From Ischnura elegans (taxonomy: Eukaryota; Arthropoda; Insecta; Odonata; Coenagrionidae), in contig NC_060248.1 in the NCBI RefSeq assembly GCF_921293095.1, positions 137,714,972 through 137,778,971 on the forward strand: a stretch of DNA of 64,000 nucleotides, given 5' to 3'. How positions within the stretch are numbered: the first letter of the stretch is position 1; each line of letters opens with the position of its first letter. Below the pieces are notes generated by a model that had not been told where the DNA came from, did no database searches, and saw only the letters and a list, made by a program, of their open reading frames with translations. The position numbers and the translations under genes were made by a program. Of this stretch, positions 46,608-57,959 are shown in pieces.

Positions 46608-48713
46608 CCCAGGAAAGAAAAACTGATTTCCAACCGTTTTGAACCTCATTTGAATCTGATCTGAATCGTTAAAATCTGATTTGACTCTGTCTTGACACTG
46701 ATTTCCACTGGTTTCCAGCGGACAGGAAATGGAAGGAAGTGATTTGAATCTCATTTCCATTGTAACTGGTTTCCAGCTGTCTTCCACATGGACTGTATTG
46801 ACACTGAATTGAATGCCATTTGAAACTCTTTTCCTAATTTATTGGCTTGAAAGTGTTTTCCACAAGTACTTTCCAACAGAGTTGAATTCTAGAATGAATT
46901 TGAAATTCTCCTGATATGAGTGTCTTGTAGAAACCCATCTCACACAGGATTTACTACTGCGTTGATTGGAAAATTACTTTTTCCGTGGTGTCAATGAGTA
47001 TATTTAATTCAAAATCATGGTCAGAAATAAAATAATGACGTAAAGGAGGAAACATTTACTTTGCCGTCTTGCAAAAATGCACGGGTGATGAAAAATATTT
47101 AATGTACATCATCCGCACTTCGTATAGCACATCATTTCACCTGTTGGAACTCACTACCACCGATATACCAAACGGTACATTACAAATAAATTTTGTACAA
47201 ATAATTGAAAAGTAACTTGGGGACTTGGGATTGAAAGCACGTAAAAACCTCACTTCGCATTTAAAAAAATATAGCCGGTATAGTGCTGCCACCTAACTAC
47301 GAAAGATAGCAAACCAAAGTAGCAACGCCGATACCAGATTTCGTTTTGAATGTTTACGTGCTTGTGGTTGTCTGTTTTGTGCTAAAGTTATAGGGTGTGG
47401 AGAAAAAAATAATCATATCAGTATAATTTAACCAGTGCTAAATTCCCGCAGCGTTGAATTAAGCCATTCGTGCATCTCTTCAGGTTTTAAGCGACAGTAA
47501 AATTCTTGATGTGATTTGGATCTTTTGTGTTTTCTTTGAATAATTTATCTTGTGTCTACAGTTTTTGAGCGATTGCTAATATTATTGTATGCAATATGTA
47601 TAATATGTACGTGCGTTACGTCGCCGACGAGAACCTACCAGGATTTTCAGAGTATTGTGTATCTTGCAGGTTTGTTTGTGCTAAGTGAAACGACCGTGTT
47701 TATGTATAAACAGTATGGCAAGTTTCTGTAGTGAAACATACAGATATGGTTGCCTTAATGCTGAATCAGAAATATTTTCATAAGGCATGTAAAGGAGTCT
47801 TTCTTTCATAAAGGCATCTGAAATATTTTCTAGTGTTGTGGTTTTTCTGTTAATCACGGAAAAATTTGTGTTCTTCGATAATTCAAGATTGTGAAATCTG
47901 ATGTAAGTTGTTGTTCTGGTGCAATGATTGTTCTTTTACTCTTGGCGAACCTTGTGCCTTTCGATGAGTGTTCAAGATTGTTAGAACTGTTAAACAGTGT
48001 GGAAAAGCACTACTAGTTTGTCAAACTCTCCTTCCAATGAGATTTCATCTGTAAATTCTGTGTTTCCCTAAAATATTTCTAATGCATGACATTGAGATTT
48101 TAAGTGTATTCAGCCTCAGAAATTTACCAAATTAGATGACAATGTATTTTCAATTGAATATGTACTTCCAATAGGGTTTGTGCATACCTAATAAATACGT
48201 TAATAGAGCCTGTGTTATTTCATTGTGGTGGGAGACTTACATGAAGTTCATTTTGTTAGGCTGTATTTTGTAAACTTTTTTTCTGCCGAGTCTACATCCA
48301 GATTGATGATAGAGATGTAATATGTGAAGTTAGAAACGTTGGTTGAGTGCAGCTCTGCGAAACTTGGAATTGGCGGAAATAACTCATGCATCAGCAGGTC
48401 ATAGGAGGTGAGAATCGAGTTGCAAACAAGATTCAGATCGGTATGACGGTGGAAAACAGATTCGAAATAGCTAAAACGGGGAAACCGGATTCAAATCTGT
48501 TGAACGGTGGAAACCAGAGTCAAACCACATTCATGGAAATGAGTAGGAAAACAGCCGTCATGTTGGACCTTCACAACTGATTTCCCACTGTCCTCCTACT
48601 GATTTCCAGCTGTTTCAATTTTCAAAACAGATTCAAAGGAGAAGGAAATCAGTGCGTCAAACCTGTTGGAAGTCAATGTCAAATCTGATGGAAATCAGTT
48701 TTTCTTTGCTGGG
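46608..48713 (-). mobile_element. CCCAG-type element, family B, copy 2 (inverted)
   Basis: It begins CCCAGGAAAGAAAAACTG and ends ...tttctttgctggg. AT stands on both sides (46606-46607 and 48714-48715). It is the inverted copy of 44360-46478 along its whole length, with several percent of differences. The mirror CTCF-like word is at 47281-47295. Confidence 0.82.
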
Positions 48714-48963
48714 ATTGATCTGACTGGTTCAGTTCAGCTAGTAAGGAAAAGGGAACAGCCTTAACAAATAAATCTGAGAAGCATACTGAAGGCATTTCCC
48801 AGCCAACCAAATATGACAGAGATAAAGGCATACTGGATAGCAGTAATCTTCAATTGTTACAATATCATTCTTACATAATCAATTTAATACATTGTAAAAT
48901 TTGAAAAGCGACGATACATCTCTATGGATGTCTTCAGCAGTAAGGGGCAAGAAAGTTAAGTCA
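48714..48963. other. Short stretch between elements
   Basis: No gene. It includes cccagccaaccaaatatgac at 48798, which resembles the reverse complement of the end at 56772 (cccagctagcacagatttgac), so it might be the far left end of a large older CCCAG element. The match is only about 16 of 22 bases. Confidence 0.3.
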
Positions 48964-49724
48964 GGTAAGGTGGGGTAAGTGCGACCCCTAAATAGCATAC
49001 ATCAACTTTAACTAGCTTAGGAAAATTTTCTAGGCTAGCTAAAAACAGGAGATTCAATGTATAATATGTATGTATATCACTGAAAATGATAATTAGATTA
49101 AAAATCCTCTCTTTGTAAAGTGGTAATTTTTATAAATTTTTACTTACAATCCTGTAGAGGGATCGCACTTACCCAGTACATGGGGCAAGTGCGTCCCATG
49201 GCTGATGTGCAATATATTTATACATTACGCGGTACATGGGGTAAGTGCGATTTGCCCAGATATTCAGCTGTACATTACTTTTTAAATTACCAAATTATGT
49301 TTAACCATTCTTGAGAAATCAACTTTTATCTTGGGTAATGTAAGTAGATTTTTTTTCGCGTTTTTTGGTTAATTATGGCACAGTATGGAATTGTTGTTTA
49401 ATGTGTTTTTTTAATGATAGTAACAGTATTCAACTGTTACACATTAATTCAAAAGTGCATTTAAAATATCTAGTGTGCATAAAAGTTGAATAAATAAATA
49501 AAAAAATTATAAATCTTGCATATGACAACAAATCTGAATACAAACTAGATTGTAATGAACAAAGAATTTCTTCTCTAATGTAATTTACGTTATTAATATA
49601 AAAAAGCAAAATGCAAAAGCAAAAAACTCATGGTCTTCAACCAATTGAACATTGAATATTTATTTGTTAATTTTAAGTTTTACCCCGAGAAAGATAGGCA
49701 AAACGTTAACTGTCCTCGACGGCC

Positions 49725-51073
49725 GACAGAGGGCTTCGGTAATATTTTTACATCATCTTCCCTATGTCTGTGCCCATCTGGAAGGGTACAGGTGACGTCG
49801 CAGAATGCTCCAACTACCGCCCGATCCGGCTTTTATGACACGCCATGAAAATATTCGAAAGAGTGATTGATGCTAGGCTCAGACACATTGTTCACATCAC
49901 ACCCAAACAGTGTGGATTTGTAAAGGGGAGTGGCACAACAGACGCAATACACGCAGCTAGGCTGCTCTTGGAGAGGCACCGAGAGAAGAACAAGCCAGTG
50001 CATGTGTCTTTCCTTGATCGGGAGAAGGCCTTCGATCGCGTGCCACACGACCTTATCTGGCATGCCCTCAGATCTCACGACGTCCCTGAAGTCTACGTGT
50101 CATAGGTGAAGCTTCTCTACACCAACGTCATCAGCTCCGTCCGTTGCCCATCAGGAATATCACCGCCTTTCCAATAACTGTTGGCGTCCACCAAGGATCG
50201 GCCCTCTCTCCGCTCCTTTTCATCCTGTGCATGGACACACTCACGGGCTGTCTCCAAGAATCACATGCTTGGTCACTACTATTCGCCGATGATGTCTTCC
50301 TTGCCAGCACCACCAGACCCGAATTACAGCAGCGAACTCAACTATGGAAGGTACGACTCGACAACTTTGGGTTACGATTAAACACCAAGAAGACTGAGTA
50401 CATGGAGTGTGGACCTCAAACCGATGGCATGATCAGCATCGACGGCGAGGACCTTGAAAAGGTCGAGAAGTTTAAATATTTGGGCTCTATCATCAGCAAC
50501 GATGGAAACACAACCGCCAACACACGAGCTCTAATTAATGCAACATGGCTGAAATGGCGCCAAGTGACTGGCGTATTGTGCGACCATCGAATGCCCGAAC
50601 GATTCAGGGCCAAAGTATACAAGACCGTAGTCCGCCCAATGGCCCTATATGGAGCAGAATGTTGGCCAGCCACAGCAAATCAAGAACAGGCCATGCATGT
50701 CATGGAAATGAGGATGCTGCGATGGATCCTAGGCATCTCCCGCCTGGATCACATCAGGAACGAAGACATTCGGAAAAGAATGGGAGTTGCACCGATCACA
50801 GACAAGATGCGGGAGGCTCGACTGCGGTGGTATGGGTATGTGGTGCGTAGTGATGAGAGCTCCGTGGCCAAAACAGCAATGTGGCTGAGTACTGAAGGAC
50901 GCCGACCACGAGGACGACCAAAGATGCGCTGGCTCGACAAAATTAAGGCGGACATAAAGACCATCAACGCCACGCCAGTAGACGCCCTGGATCGAGCCAA
51001 GTGGAGAAGACTTTGCAGAACAGCGGACCCTGCAATAGCGCGGGACAAACGCTAGGATGAAGAAGAAGAAGAG
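49725..51073 (+). pseudogene. RTE-clade LINE, 5'-truncated, reverse transcriptase
   Basis: The + strand reads VPIWKGTGDVAECSNYRPIR, then MKIFERVIDARLRHI, then FLDREKAFDRVPHDL (motif A), GVHQGSALSPLLFILCMD (motif B) and LLFADDVFLAS (catalytic FADD). The RTE-typical tail follows: YLGSIISNDG, KVYKTVVRPMALYGAECW, MRMLRWILGISRLDHIRN. The last 303 codons (50144-51055) are open; upstream there is a stop after WHALRSHDVPEVYVS (50103-50105), another near 49838 and a frame change. The apurinic endonuclease is absent. The 3' end is atgaagaagaagaagag, a short trinucleotide tail as in RTE elements. Confidence 0.92.
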
Positions 51074-51597
51074 ATCTTCCCTAGGTGTTTCACTGGAATC
51101 CTCATTCCGTGGACAGGTGAAACTTAATTCAGTTCCAAAAAATGTCCTCAAAAAGCAAACCACAGCATCACCTTATTCATTAATCTCCAAAATTTTCCCT
51201 ACATAGTGAGCAACTGACTTTTTGCTGCTGAATGTAGCCAGAACCCAATTTCCACTTTGAACGTCAGTCACCGAATTTGTTAAGCTTTTTCGACTCATGC
51301 CATCTTGTTTCAGGCATTAATAGCATGTCGTCCACATCCTCCTCGTCAGAAGACATGATATCCAATGCCCTATCATACTAAATCAACAAACTGAAGTAAG
51401 CTATCTTTATCAGATAAACCTTCAAAATAAGAGTTAATGAGAGGACTAATTAAAAGACCTAGTTTTATAAACTTCGGTGTTTTGCAACATTTATTTAAGA
51501 AAGTTTAACGCAAGAACTGCCAGACAGAATCTAAAAGTTTAATGCAAGAACTGTTAGAGAGAAACTAAAAATTCAATCCATACTTCAACCTCGTAGC

Positions 51598-51705
51598 CTG
51601 GGGTAAGTGCGACAGGGGGTCGCACTTACCCCAGGCAACGGGGTCGCACTTGCCCCGGAAGGTAGGAATGGATGGTTACGACGGGGAAAGTGCGACCCCC
51701 CATCT
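51598..51705. repeat. Cluster of GGGGTAAGTGCGAC words in both orientations
   Basis: Four to five copies within 110 bp, including a head-to-head pair (ggggtaagtgcgac, aggg, ggtcgcacttacccc). This may mark the former end of one element and the start of another, or an internal transposase-binding cluster. Confidence 0.7.
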
Positions 51706-52882
51706 AAACTTAATATAATGACCCGAGTTCCTAAATTTAAATTAAAGCAAGGAAAACCAATCCATGAAGAAGAGAAAACAACATATGGTTCTTACCTAAC
51801 ACCTTCGATGCGTTGATTCAGAGGAAACTGCGGTATAGCCTCTTCTCACAACCAACTAAGACTACGAGATGAACGGACGGGTATATTTCCTAAGCATGTG
51901 GAACGAGAAATTAAGGGATAAGTATTACAAAGTCGTTGGCTCTGGTTTCATTACTATGTGTAGAATATGTTGTACGACCGCCACCTGCTTCGAGAACGGA
52001 AATACGATTTTCCTGAAGGGGGGTCTCAGGGAAAAATTTCTGCTGTGTAAGTCATTTGGAACTGTCATCTATCTGCTTTGTACCACTGATTTGTATGTGC
52101 TTTTGACTACTGTGTAATTGAAACACGGTACACAGCAGTTCATGACGTCATAGCATCCTACCATGTCATCAACTCATTTGAAACATATTTTGAACTGCCT
52201 TGGATTTCCATTGGAAACTGCTATGGGACTCATTTGGATTTAAATTTGGAACTCGTTTGTACCACTCGTTCATCCGTTTTGAAACTGATTTGTACCAGTT
52301 GGACACCCATTTGGAACTCATTTGTACACCATGCCACCTGCTTTGTGGCAGTTCAAGATGGCGTACTCAATTTTCTTGAAGTTTATTTTAGTCTGTTTCG
52401 GATATTTAGGCAAGATGAATATTACGAATTGAAGTGCGGCACTGCCGCCATTGCTCCATTATTGCTTTGCAAAGCTTTAGTCATAAACGAAAGACCTTCA
52501 AGATCGACACGCTTAACACAAGCTTCATGTTTTCATGTTGCGGAGTGAGGGGTAACTCACTTTGGTGGTCAAGAAAGTCCTTATCGAGAGCTTAATTCCG
52601 ATCTTACGTGGTTGATGTGGATCATTCAGTGTCCATTTTTGAGTGAAATGCCTTCGTTTCTGGATATTTTTACTTGAAAACCGTCATGTTAAATATCTGA
52701 AAATGCAATGGGAAATGCGAAAAAAGGCCTTTCCGGGTAATCGAACTTGTCAACCTCGACATTGAAATATATTTTCGAAGGAGGGATTCATGGCGATAAA
52801 ATTCAGCCCTTAAATACGGATCCAAATATGGACATAAACCATTTCCAAGGGATCGCGAAGACAATACATCGGTATGTTTTAT

Positions 52883-52915
52883 CATAGAGTAAGTATATTA
52901 TATACTTACTCTATG
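52883..52915. repeat. Perfect hairpin, 16-bp arms around one base
   Basis: CATAGAGTAAGTATAT, one T, then the exact reverse complement. Non-coding. Confidence 0.85.
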
Positions 52916-53292
52916 GTTTTATGTATATTAATCTATGCAAAATACTACTTTTCCGGTAATATCAAAGAACGAAAGCAATGAAAGAAAAGGTTGCAAATAT
53001 GCCGTAAAATTCGCAATATTTATAATTGCGAAGTATACTTTGAAAGTATAGACATTGAATTTTTACGATAATAATATACTTGGAAACGCAAAAAAACGCG
53101 AGCGCTGTGAATTTGTTATTGAATACCTTTATTACACGCAACCAAAATTCTCGGTACGTAGTGAATATAATCTTGTCGCATTTCAAATCGGACCCAAAAA
53201 TACGATTTAAGCCACAAGGAAAATAGAATAATTTTAAAACTAATTCGAGTGATTATTTGGGAGTTCCGTTTCTATTAACTGCGACTTGCGAT

Positions 53293-53491
53293 CATAGGCG
53301 GATCCAGGGGGGGCCACGGGGGCACGTGCCCCCCCCCCCAGACCCTTAAAAATATGATAGATTTTTAATACGGTCCCATTATAATTTCGTTCGTTTTGTA
53401 TAACAAGGTATCCTTGTGCCCCCCCCCTGAACAAAATCCTGGATACCCTTGCTTGTGCCCCTCCCAGAAAGAAATCCTGGATCCGCCCCTG
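53293..53491. mobile_element. 199-bp hAT-type MITE with C-rich ends
   Basis: The left end reads CATAGGCGGATCCAGG and the right (reverse-complemented) CAGGGGCGGATCCAGG. The 8 bp cttgcgat stand on both sides (53285-53292 and 53492-53499). Poly-C runs lie inside both ends. This is a widespread type of arthropod hAT MITE. Confidence 0.85.
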
Positions 53492-54108
53492 CTTGCGATT
53501 ATTTCTTATTAAACCACTATAATGCATTTTTATTGCATATATTAAAGAATTTCCGTTTTCTCGACCAAACGTATCAGACTGAACCTGGCCATGGTATGTT
53601 GGCGCGTAGAAGACAGTTCCAAAACAAATGATGACGTATATAAATCGCATGGATTTGTTCACAAAGAATTACAAACGTATGGAAAGCCGTTATACATGAA
53701 TCTTCTCAGTACACAACAGTTACAATACGAATGATGACGCCCGGAAATCCTGTCATCTCGTTCAAAGGGAGTTCCAAATGAATTTTCTCCGTACACAGCA
53801 GTTACAATACGAATGATGACGTCTGGAAATCCTGCCGAATCGTTCAAAAGTAGTTCCAAATGAGTAGAAAGCAGTTCCAAACGAACACACTCTGTACAAA
53901 GGAGTTCCAAAGGGGATCACAAATGAGTTACAAACGTCTTCATATTTCTAATTTTTGGTACAAATGAGTGAAAATGAGTTTCACAGCAGTTCCAATGCAG
54001 ATTTTGGTGTTCCAAAGCAGTTTCAAAAGGGTTCCAAAGCAGTTGCAAAGCAAAAATTTTTCCCTGAGGTCGCACTTACCCCGCAGTCGCACTTACCCCA
54101 CCTCACCT

Positions 54109-56747
54109 TAATTCTAACTACAATCAAAAGCTCAGAGTTGATGTACCTCTAGATTATACCAGTATGAGTGCAAATGGAATTCAGAATTTAACAAATGTCA
54201 ACCCGATCGTAAGATATTCATTGTACTCACACATGGCAACTGCATTTCAGCTGTGAACTCCCATCTAAGTTCTAAGTTGATAAAACATGTTAGCATATGA
54301 CTTTTGACAAACCATCAATAACATATCCCCTGCAACGGGAAATTTTGGATTCGTATGGAGGTGGATGATTTTCATGCAATAAAATAAATCCATACAGGCA
54401 ATTTAACATTTATTGATGTACTCAAAACATTCTCTAATACTAGTAACACAGTTAACATGTATTGTAGTAGAGAAAACGTCTAGTGTCCATCGCCATCAAT
54501 CCTGGAAAATGAGAATTGTAACATTTAATAACCAGCTAAGTAATAAGTACTTAAAGTAACTTAAAATTGTTCCACATATTCTCTAATATGGTTATTCAAT
54601 TTCAAGAAAAACACTTCATGCACGAATGAATTTATAGTGAGACTAATTATACTTTTATGCCATGAAAAACTGCTAACATAGTGGTTTCTAACGCGAGAAC
54701 GCTAACTTGAAATATTTCAACTTAATCGATCTAAATGAATTGTATTTTAAATATACAAGTTAAGCCAAAGATCAACCTAAATTGTAATCACAGTGAGAAC
54801 GAAGTAATAAATAATCTTATATAACTATTGGGTGGAAAGAAGTAGTTCATTAATTGCATTAGTCCTAAAAATTGTTGATACTTAAGTTCGTTGATTTACT
54901 ATCGATTGTAAAAATATGTTCCATGTACTTACATTGAAATAGTCAGCGCAGCAGAGATGGGTTGATGCTGACAAGGCATCTTCTTCAAATCTCTATGTGC
55001 TGCAAGGATCCACTTTTTCCGCAAACCCGGTGAATAAAAACTTTATCCGGCGTTGATTGCATTGTGATAGTATGCAATTGGCATGAAACAGTACTTTTTT
55101 CGATTCCTTTTTGGAGGTTTTCACTTAGAAAAACGTTATATTTTCCTCATCCATACGTTCTTAAACATACAGCTGCTTGTAAAATATTGTCTTAAGGCAC
55201 AGATTAATTCACAAAGTCGGAAACTACTGTATCTACGAGTGTAAACATCATTCATGGTAAACATAATTCCAGTGCCAATGGCTGTTAGGTCACGTGGTAT
55301 AGAAGATGGCCGCCAGTTGTTTTGGCGCAAGTTTCAAAATACGATTTTTAATACGTTATCAGTACGTTATACAATGGGAAAAAATTGTAACTCAAATTTT
55401 TAATTCGCAAAATATGTATTTACCGCAGTTACTACATTCTTTTACAGAACTAAATTTCTCTGGAACAGGTGCACCTGCTTCTTAGAGGTGCGAGGTGTAC
55501 CTTCTCGAAGGTACCTGGGGGACTTTTCAGATATTTTCCTCTTCAACAAATGCTTTAATTTTAATGGGTTACTGAAATGATGCATTACGTTCACCTTATT
55601 ACCATTTTATACACGGTGTTCTGAATTGAGATCCATTAGCATTTGAGGGGGCAAATAGATACATAAGTATATTATTTTATGCTTCCATAGCCCAAATAAA
55701 GTGTGTAAGCGCTACTAGCTGGAAGATATTAAATTTTTCTTAAAATCAGCTCATTAACTGCACCCCTTCCCTGCAGAAATGCAATGCAATTTTTTTAAAG
55801 ATGTAGGTATGATAGTATGTAACATGTAAGTGTAGATGTTTGGTGAGTGAAGGAGGTCTAAGGAAAAGTAGTGCCATGGGTGGAAGTTGCGGGCAAAAAG
55901 TTTTGCCTGAAATTGGTAAATACATTGGAATTAGAATAAACCATTGCAAATTATTTTATTGGCTGCTAACTACTTTGAAAAACCCTATTTGATATTTCAA
56001 CTTTCATTGCTTGTGCAATCATTTAGAAGTACTTATTATTTATTTTTACCTCGTATATTCATTTTTTACTATCTTACCAAGCTTACTTAAATGCTTAAAG
56101 TTTGTATCATAAATTGAGACTAATATCAGAAGTACTTCTGATATTAGTCTCAATTTATGATGCAGCCCTTTCTAATGCCATCCAAATAACGCAACTCTCC
56201 ACAAGCCATGATTGTGGGCAGTGGGTACCTTTGAACCCATGTGAAATTCATCTATGAAATAACAAATATAAAATTGTAACCCTTCTTGAAAAAAATTAAT
56301 GGACATTAAAAATTGACCACTCCATAGCCCAGGATTCCTAATTCCATTAAGTATCAATGGCTGATAAACATTATAATAATTTCACTGTTACAAATAAATT
56401 TAAGAACAATTGCAGATGAGCAAATAAAATATCAGATCTCATGTCACATTAGAATCCAGACCAGTTGACTCACTTGGAACTTTTCCAGAATAGTTCCAGA
56501 CCAGTTGAAACTCATAGAATATTTCAGCATAGTTACAGAATAGATCCAGACTAGATGCAGACCATCGATAATTACAGTACAGTTACAGACCAGAATTCCA
56601 GACTAGTTACAGACCATTTTCCTTTGCCTCTCTGAAATCCAGACCAGTCCAGTTCTGTTACAGACCAGTTACAGAACAAAATTTAGCCTTTCAGACCAGT
56701 TACAGACCAGATCCAGATTAGTTACAGACCAAATATTTTTACCTGGG
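54109..56747 (-). mobile_element. Relative of family D with different ends (family E)
   Basis: 54420-55330 aligns over long stretches with the right half of family D (for example gcagcagagatgggttgatgctgac, split at the usual variants, and the ggtcacgtgg...gatggccgcc patch). From there to the right end the sequences part. Instead of the gatatggcaag array, words on ccagaccagttacag fill 56455-56735, and the element ends ...ttttacctggg at 56747. The left end was not found; it may lie left of the nested element. The strand is that of the shared gene. Confidence 0.6.
56106..56161. repeat. Perfect spacerless palindrome, 56 bp
   Basis: The half-site of 28 bases starting atcataaattgagac and ending cagaagt is followed at once by its exact reverse complement. 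No mismatch and no loop. It lies inside family E. Confidence 0.9.
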
Positions 56748-56772
56748 CAAGGTCAAATCTGTGCTAGCTGGG
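56455..56772. repeat. Subterminal word array of family E and an outer CCCAG end
   Basis: About fifteen variants of ccagaccagttacag lie in direct order. After the family E end at 56747, 25 bases later a second end of the same kind appears (tgtgctagctggg, ending 56772), suggesting family E inserted just inside the terminus of another CCCAG element. Confidence 0.65.
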
Positions 56773-57330
56773 ACCTCGACATAATTGGTAAATGAAAAAA
56801 TTTAAAACTTATGTCTGGAATCTAGCAGAGAAGCCAAACTTTCATTTGCATTCAGAATACAGAATTAGTACTAAAATTACAGACTTCACAGAATACTGAC
56901 TGCCTATATGAATTGAAAAAAAATAAAATTGAAAGGCCTTGAGCTCCTATTCAGGTCTTACAAAAAGATATATTTTTGCATGACTTTTAAACTTGACTTC
57001 TTCTTTTTCACCTTTCAGAAAGTGGCTAATTGTGCAGAGTTGGTTTCCTTAATTCAGGTTTCTTCTTGTGCAATGGGTTACAACGCTTGTTCCGTTCTAA
57101 CATTTTTTTCTATTTTCCAACTCAAACCATTGTTTGTACTTGATTTATCTTTGTGCCATTTGTTTTAACTAAGTTTCACCTACTGTTTGCTGGCCCTTAA
57201 TGCTTGTTAGCAATATTCATGGCCACACTTGTTATTTGTGTGTATTATTTTATTTTTCTCTTTGAATAAATGTTTTATTATCTGTATGTTCTGGTTTCCT
57301 TATATTTATTCATCCGTTTGATCCATATTG
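56773..57330. other. AT-rich stretch without recognised gene
   Basis: The open frame at 56929-57168 is Phe/Leu-rich and lacks any motif. An aataaatg word at 57265 could be a polyadenylation signal. Nothing else was seen. Confidence 0.3.
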
Positions 57331-57359
57331 ATATTAAGTGGATGTGGGTCAGAAAATCA

Positions 57360-57733
57360 ATATGTATAATTCGTGTACGAGGGCCTGCAGATACATATGT
57401 ATGTTACATGTAAGGATATTCAGATTTCCAATTTGTAATACGCATGTATACATACATCCTGAGGGACTTTTGAGCCACTTTTACGTGAAATATACAGACG
57501 TAATACGATTGTATTCCATTGTATACATATGTATAATTCATGTATGGGTATTCAGATTTCCAATTTGTAATACGCACGAATACATACATCCATAGGGACT
57601 TTTGAACCACTTCTACGTGAAATATACCGATGTAATACGATCGTATTCCAACTTATACATATGTATTTGGGCACGTATTTTTTGTGTATTATTGATGTAA
57701 TACAGATGTAATACAAATGCCGTGTTATCTGGG
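57360..57733. mobile_element. Right end of a TA-rich CCCAG-type element
   Basis: It ends ...aatgccgtgttatctggg at 57733 followed by at. A 132-bp unit (attcagatttccaatttgta ... tacatatgtataattc) is present twice in tandem, at 57418 and 57550. Words on tacatatgta and gtaatacag recur. The left end is not in view. Related to the element at 18148-18515. Confidence 0.6.
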
Positions 57734-57786
57734 ATATGTCTGATTTTTTTCATAAATTCTAGCTGAATTTAAGGACACAGGTCTAT

Positions 57787-57836
57787 GAGAGAAGGAGGGA
57801 GGAAGAGAGGGAGAGAGAAAGTGAGAGAGAGAGGTC
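57787..57836. repeat. GA-rich low-complexity run
   Basis: agaaggagggaggaagagag followed by (ga)n-type sequence on the + strand. Confidence 0.85.
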
Positions 57837-57959
57837 CACTTGATTCAGAGATATCTACAACAAATATAAATCCGAGAATACAAATTTTTTTTCTGACTAA
57901 GTTTGGAAAGGCATGACATCGATAAAATTTTCAAATATTTTCCCTTAGTAAATGAATGT

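Larger units (their letters stand above)
52026..54067. mobile_element. 2.0-kb TIR element with gttccaaatg words, GGTC duplication
   Basis: The ends are TCAGGGAAAAATTT and its exact reverse complement. GGTC stands on both sides (52022-52025 and 54068-54071). The left subterminal region repeats catttggaact(c/g) and the right repeats agttccaaa(t/c)gag, so the same word is inverted between ends. The interior does not code for a recognised protein. It contains a 33-bp hairpin and a hAT MITE. Confidence 0.7.
48964..54108. mobile_element. Large TIR element built on the word GGGGTAAGTGCGA
   Basis: The left edge ggtaaggtggggtaagtgcgac and right edge (reverse-complemented) ggtgaggtggggtaagtgcgac match over about 22 bp. 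TTAA lies next to both (48954-48957 area and 54109-54112), so a TTAA target is possible but offset on the left. The word recurs inside at 49163, 49185, 49234, 51601, 51616, 51640, 51684 and 54067, in both orientations. It is nested with an RTE LINE and a TCAGGG element. No transposase is recognised. Confidence 0.6.

Noticed and set aside
46299-46787. Twin ORFs MEDGWKPVTIEMRF and MEDSWKPVTMEMRF on opposite strands
   Set aside because: They are the inverted family B subterminal arrays read as protein, not genes.
48797-48820. Left CCCAG end pairing with the end at 56772
   Set aside because: Only about 16 of 22 bases match and the flanking dinucleotides differ (tt and ac), so it is not reported as an element.
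50729-51163. Long minus-strand ORFs opposite the RTE reverse transcriptase
   Set aside because: Antisense shadows of a codon-biased LINE frame.
56929-57168. Phe-rich 79-codon ORF
   Set aside because: Low-complexity T-rich sequence without motif or splice context.
57338-57610. ORFs with CNTHVYIHPEG repeats
   Set aside because: They are produced by the 132-bp tandem unit of a TA-rich element end.
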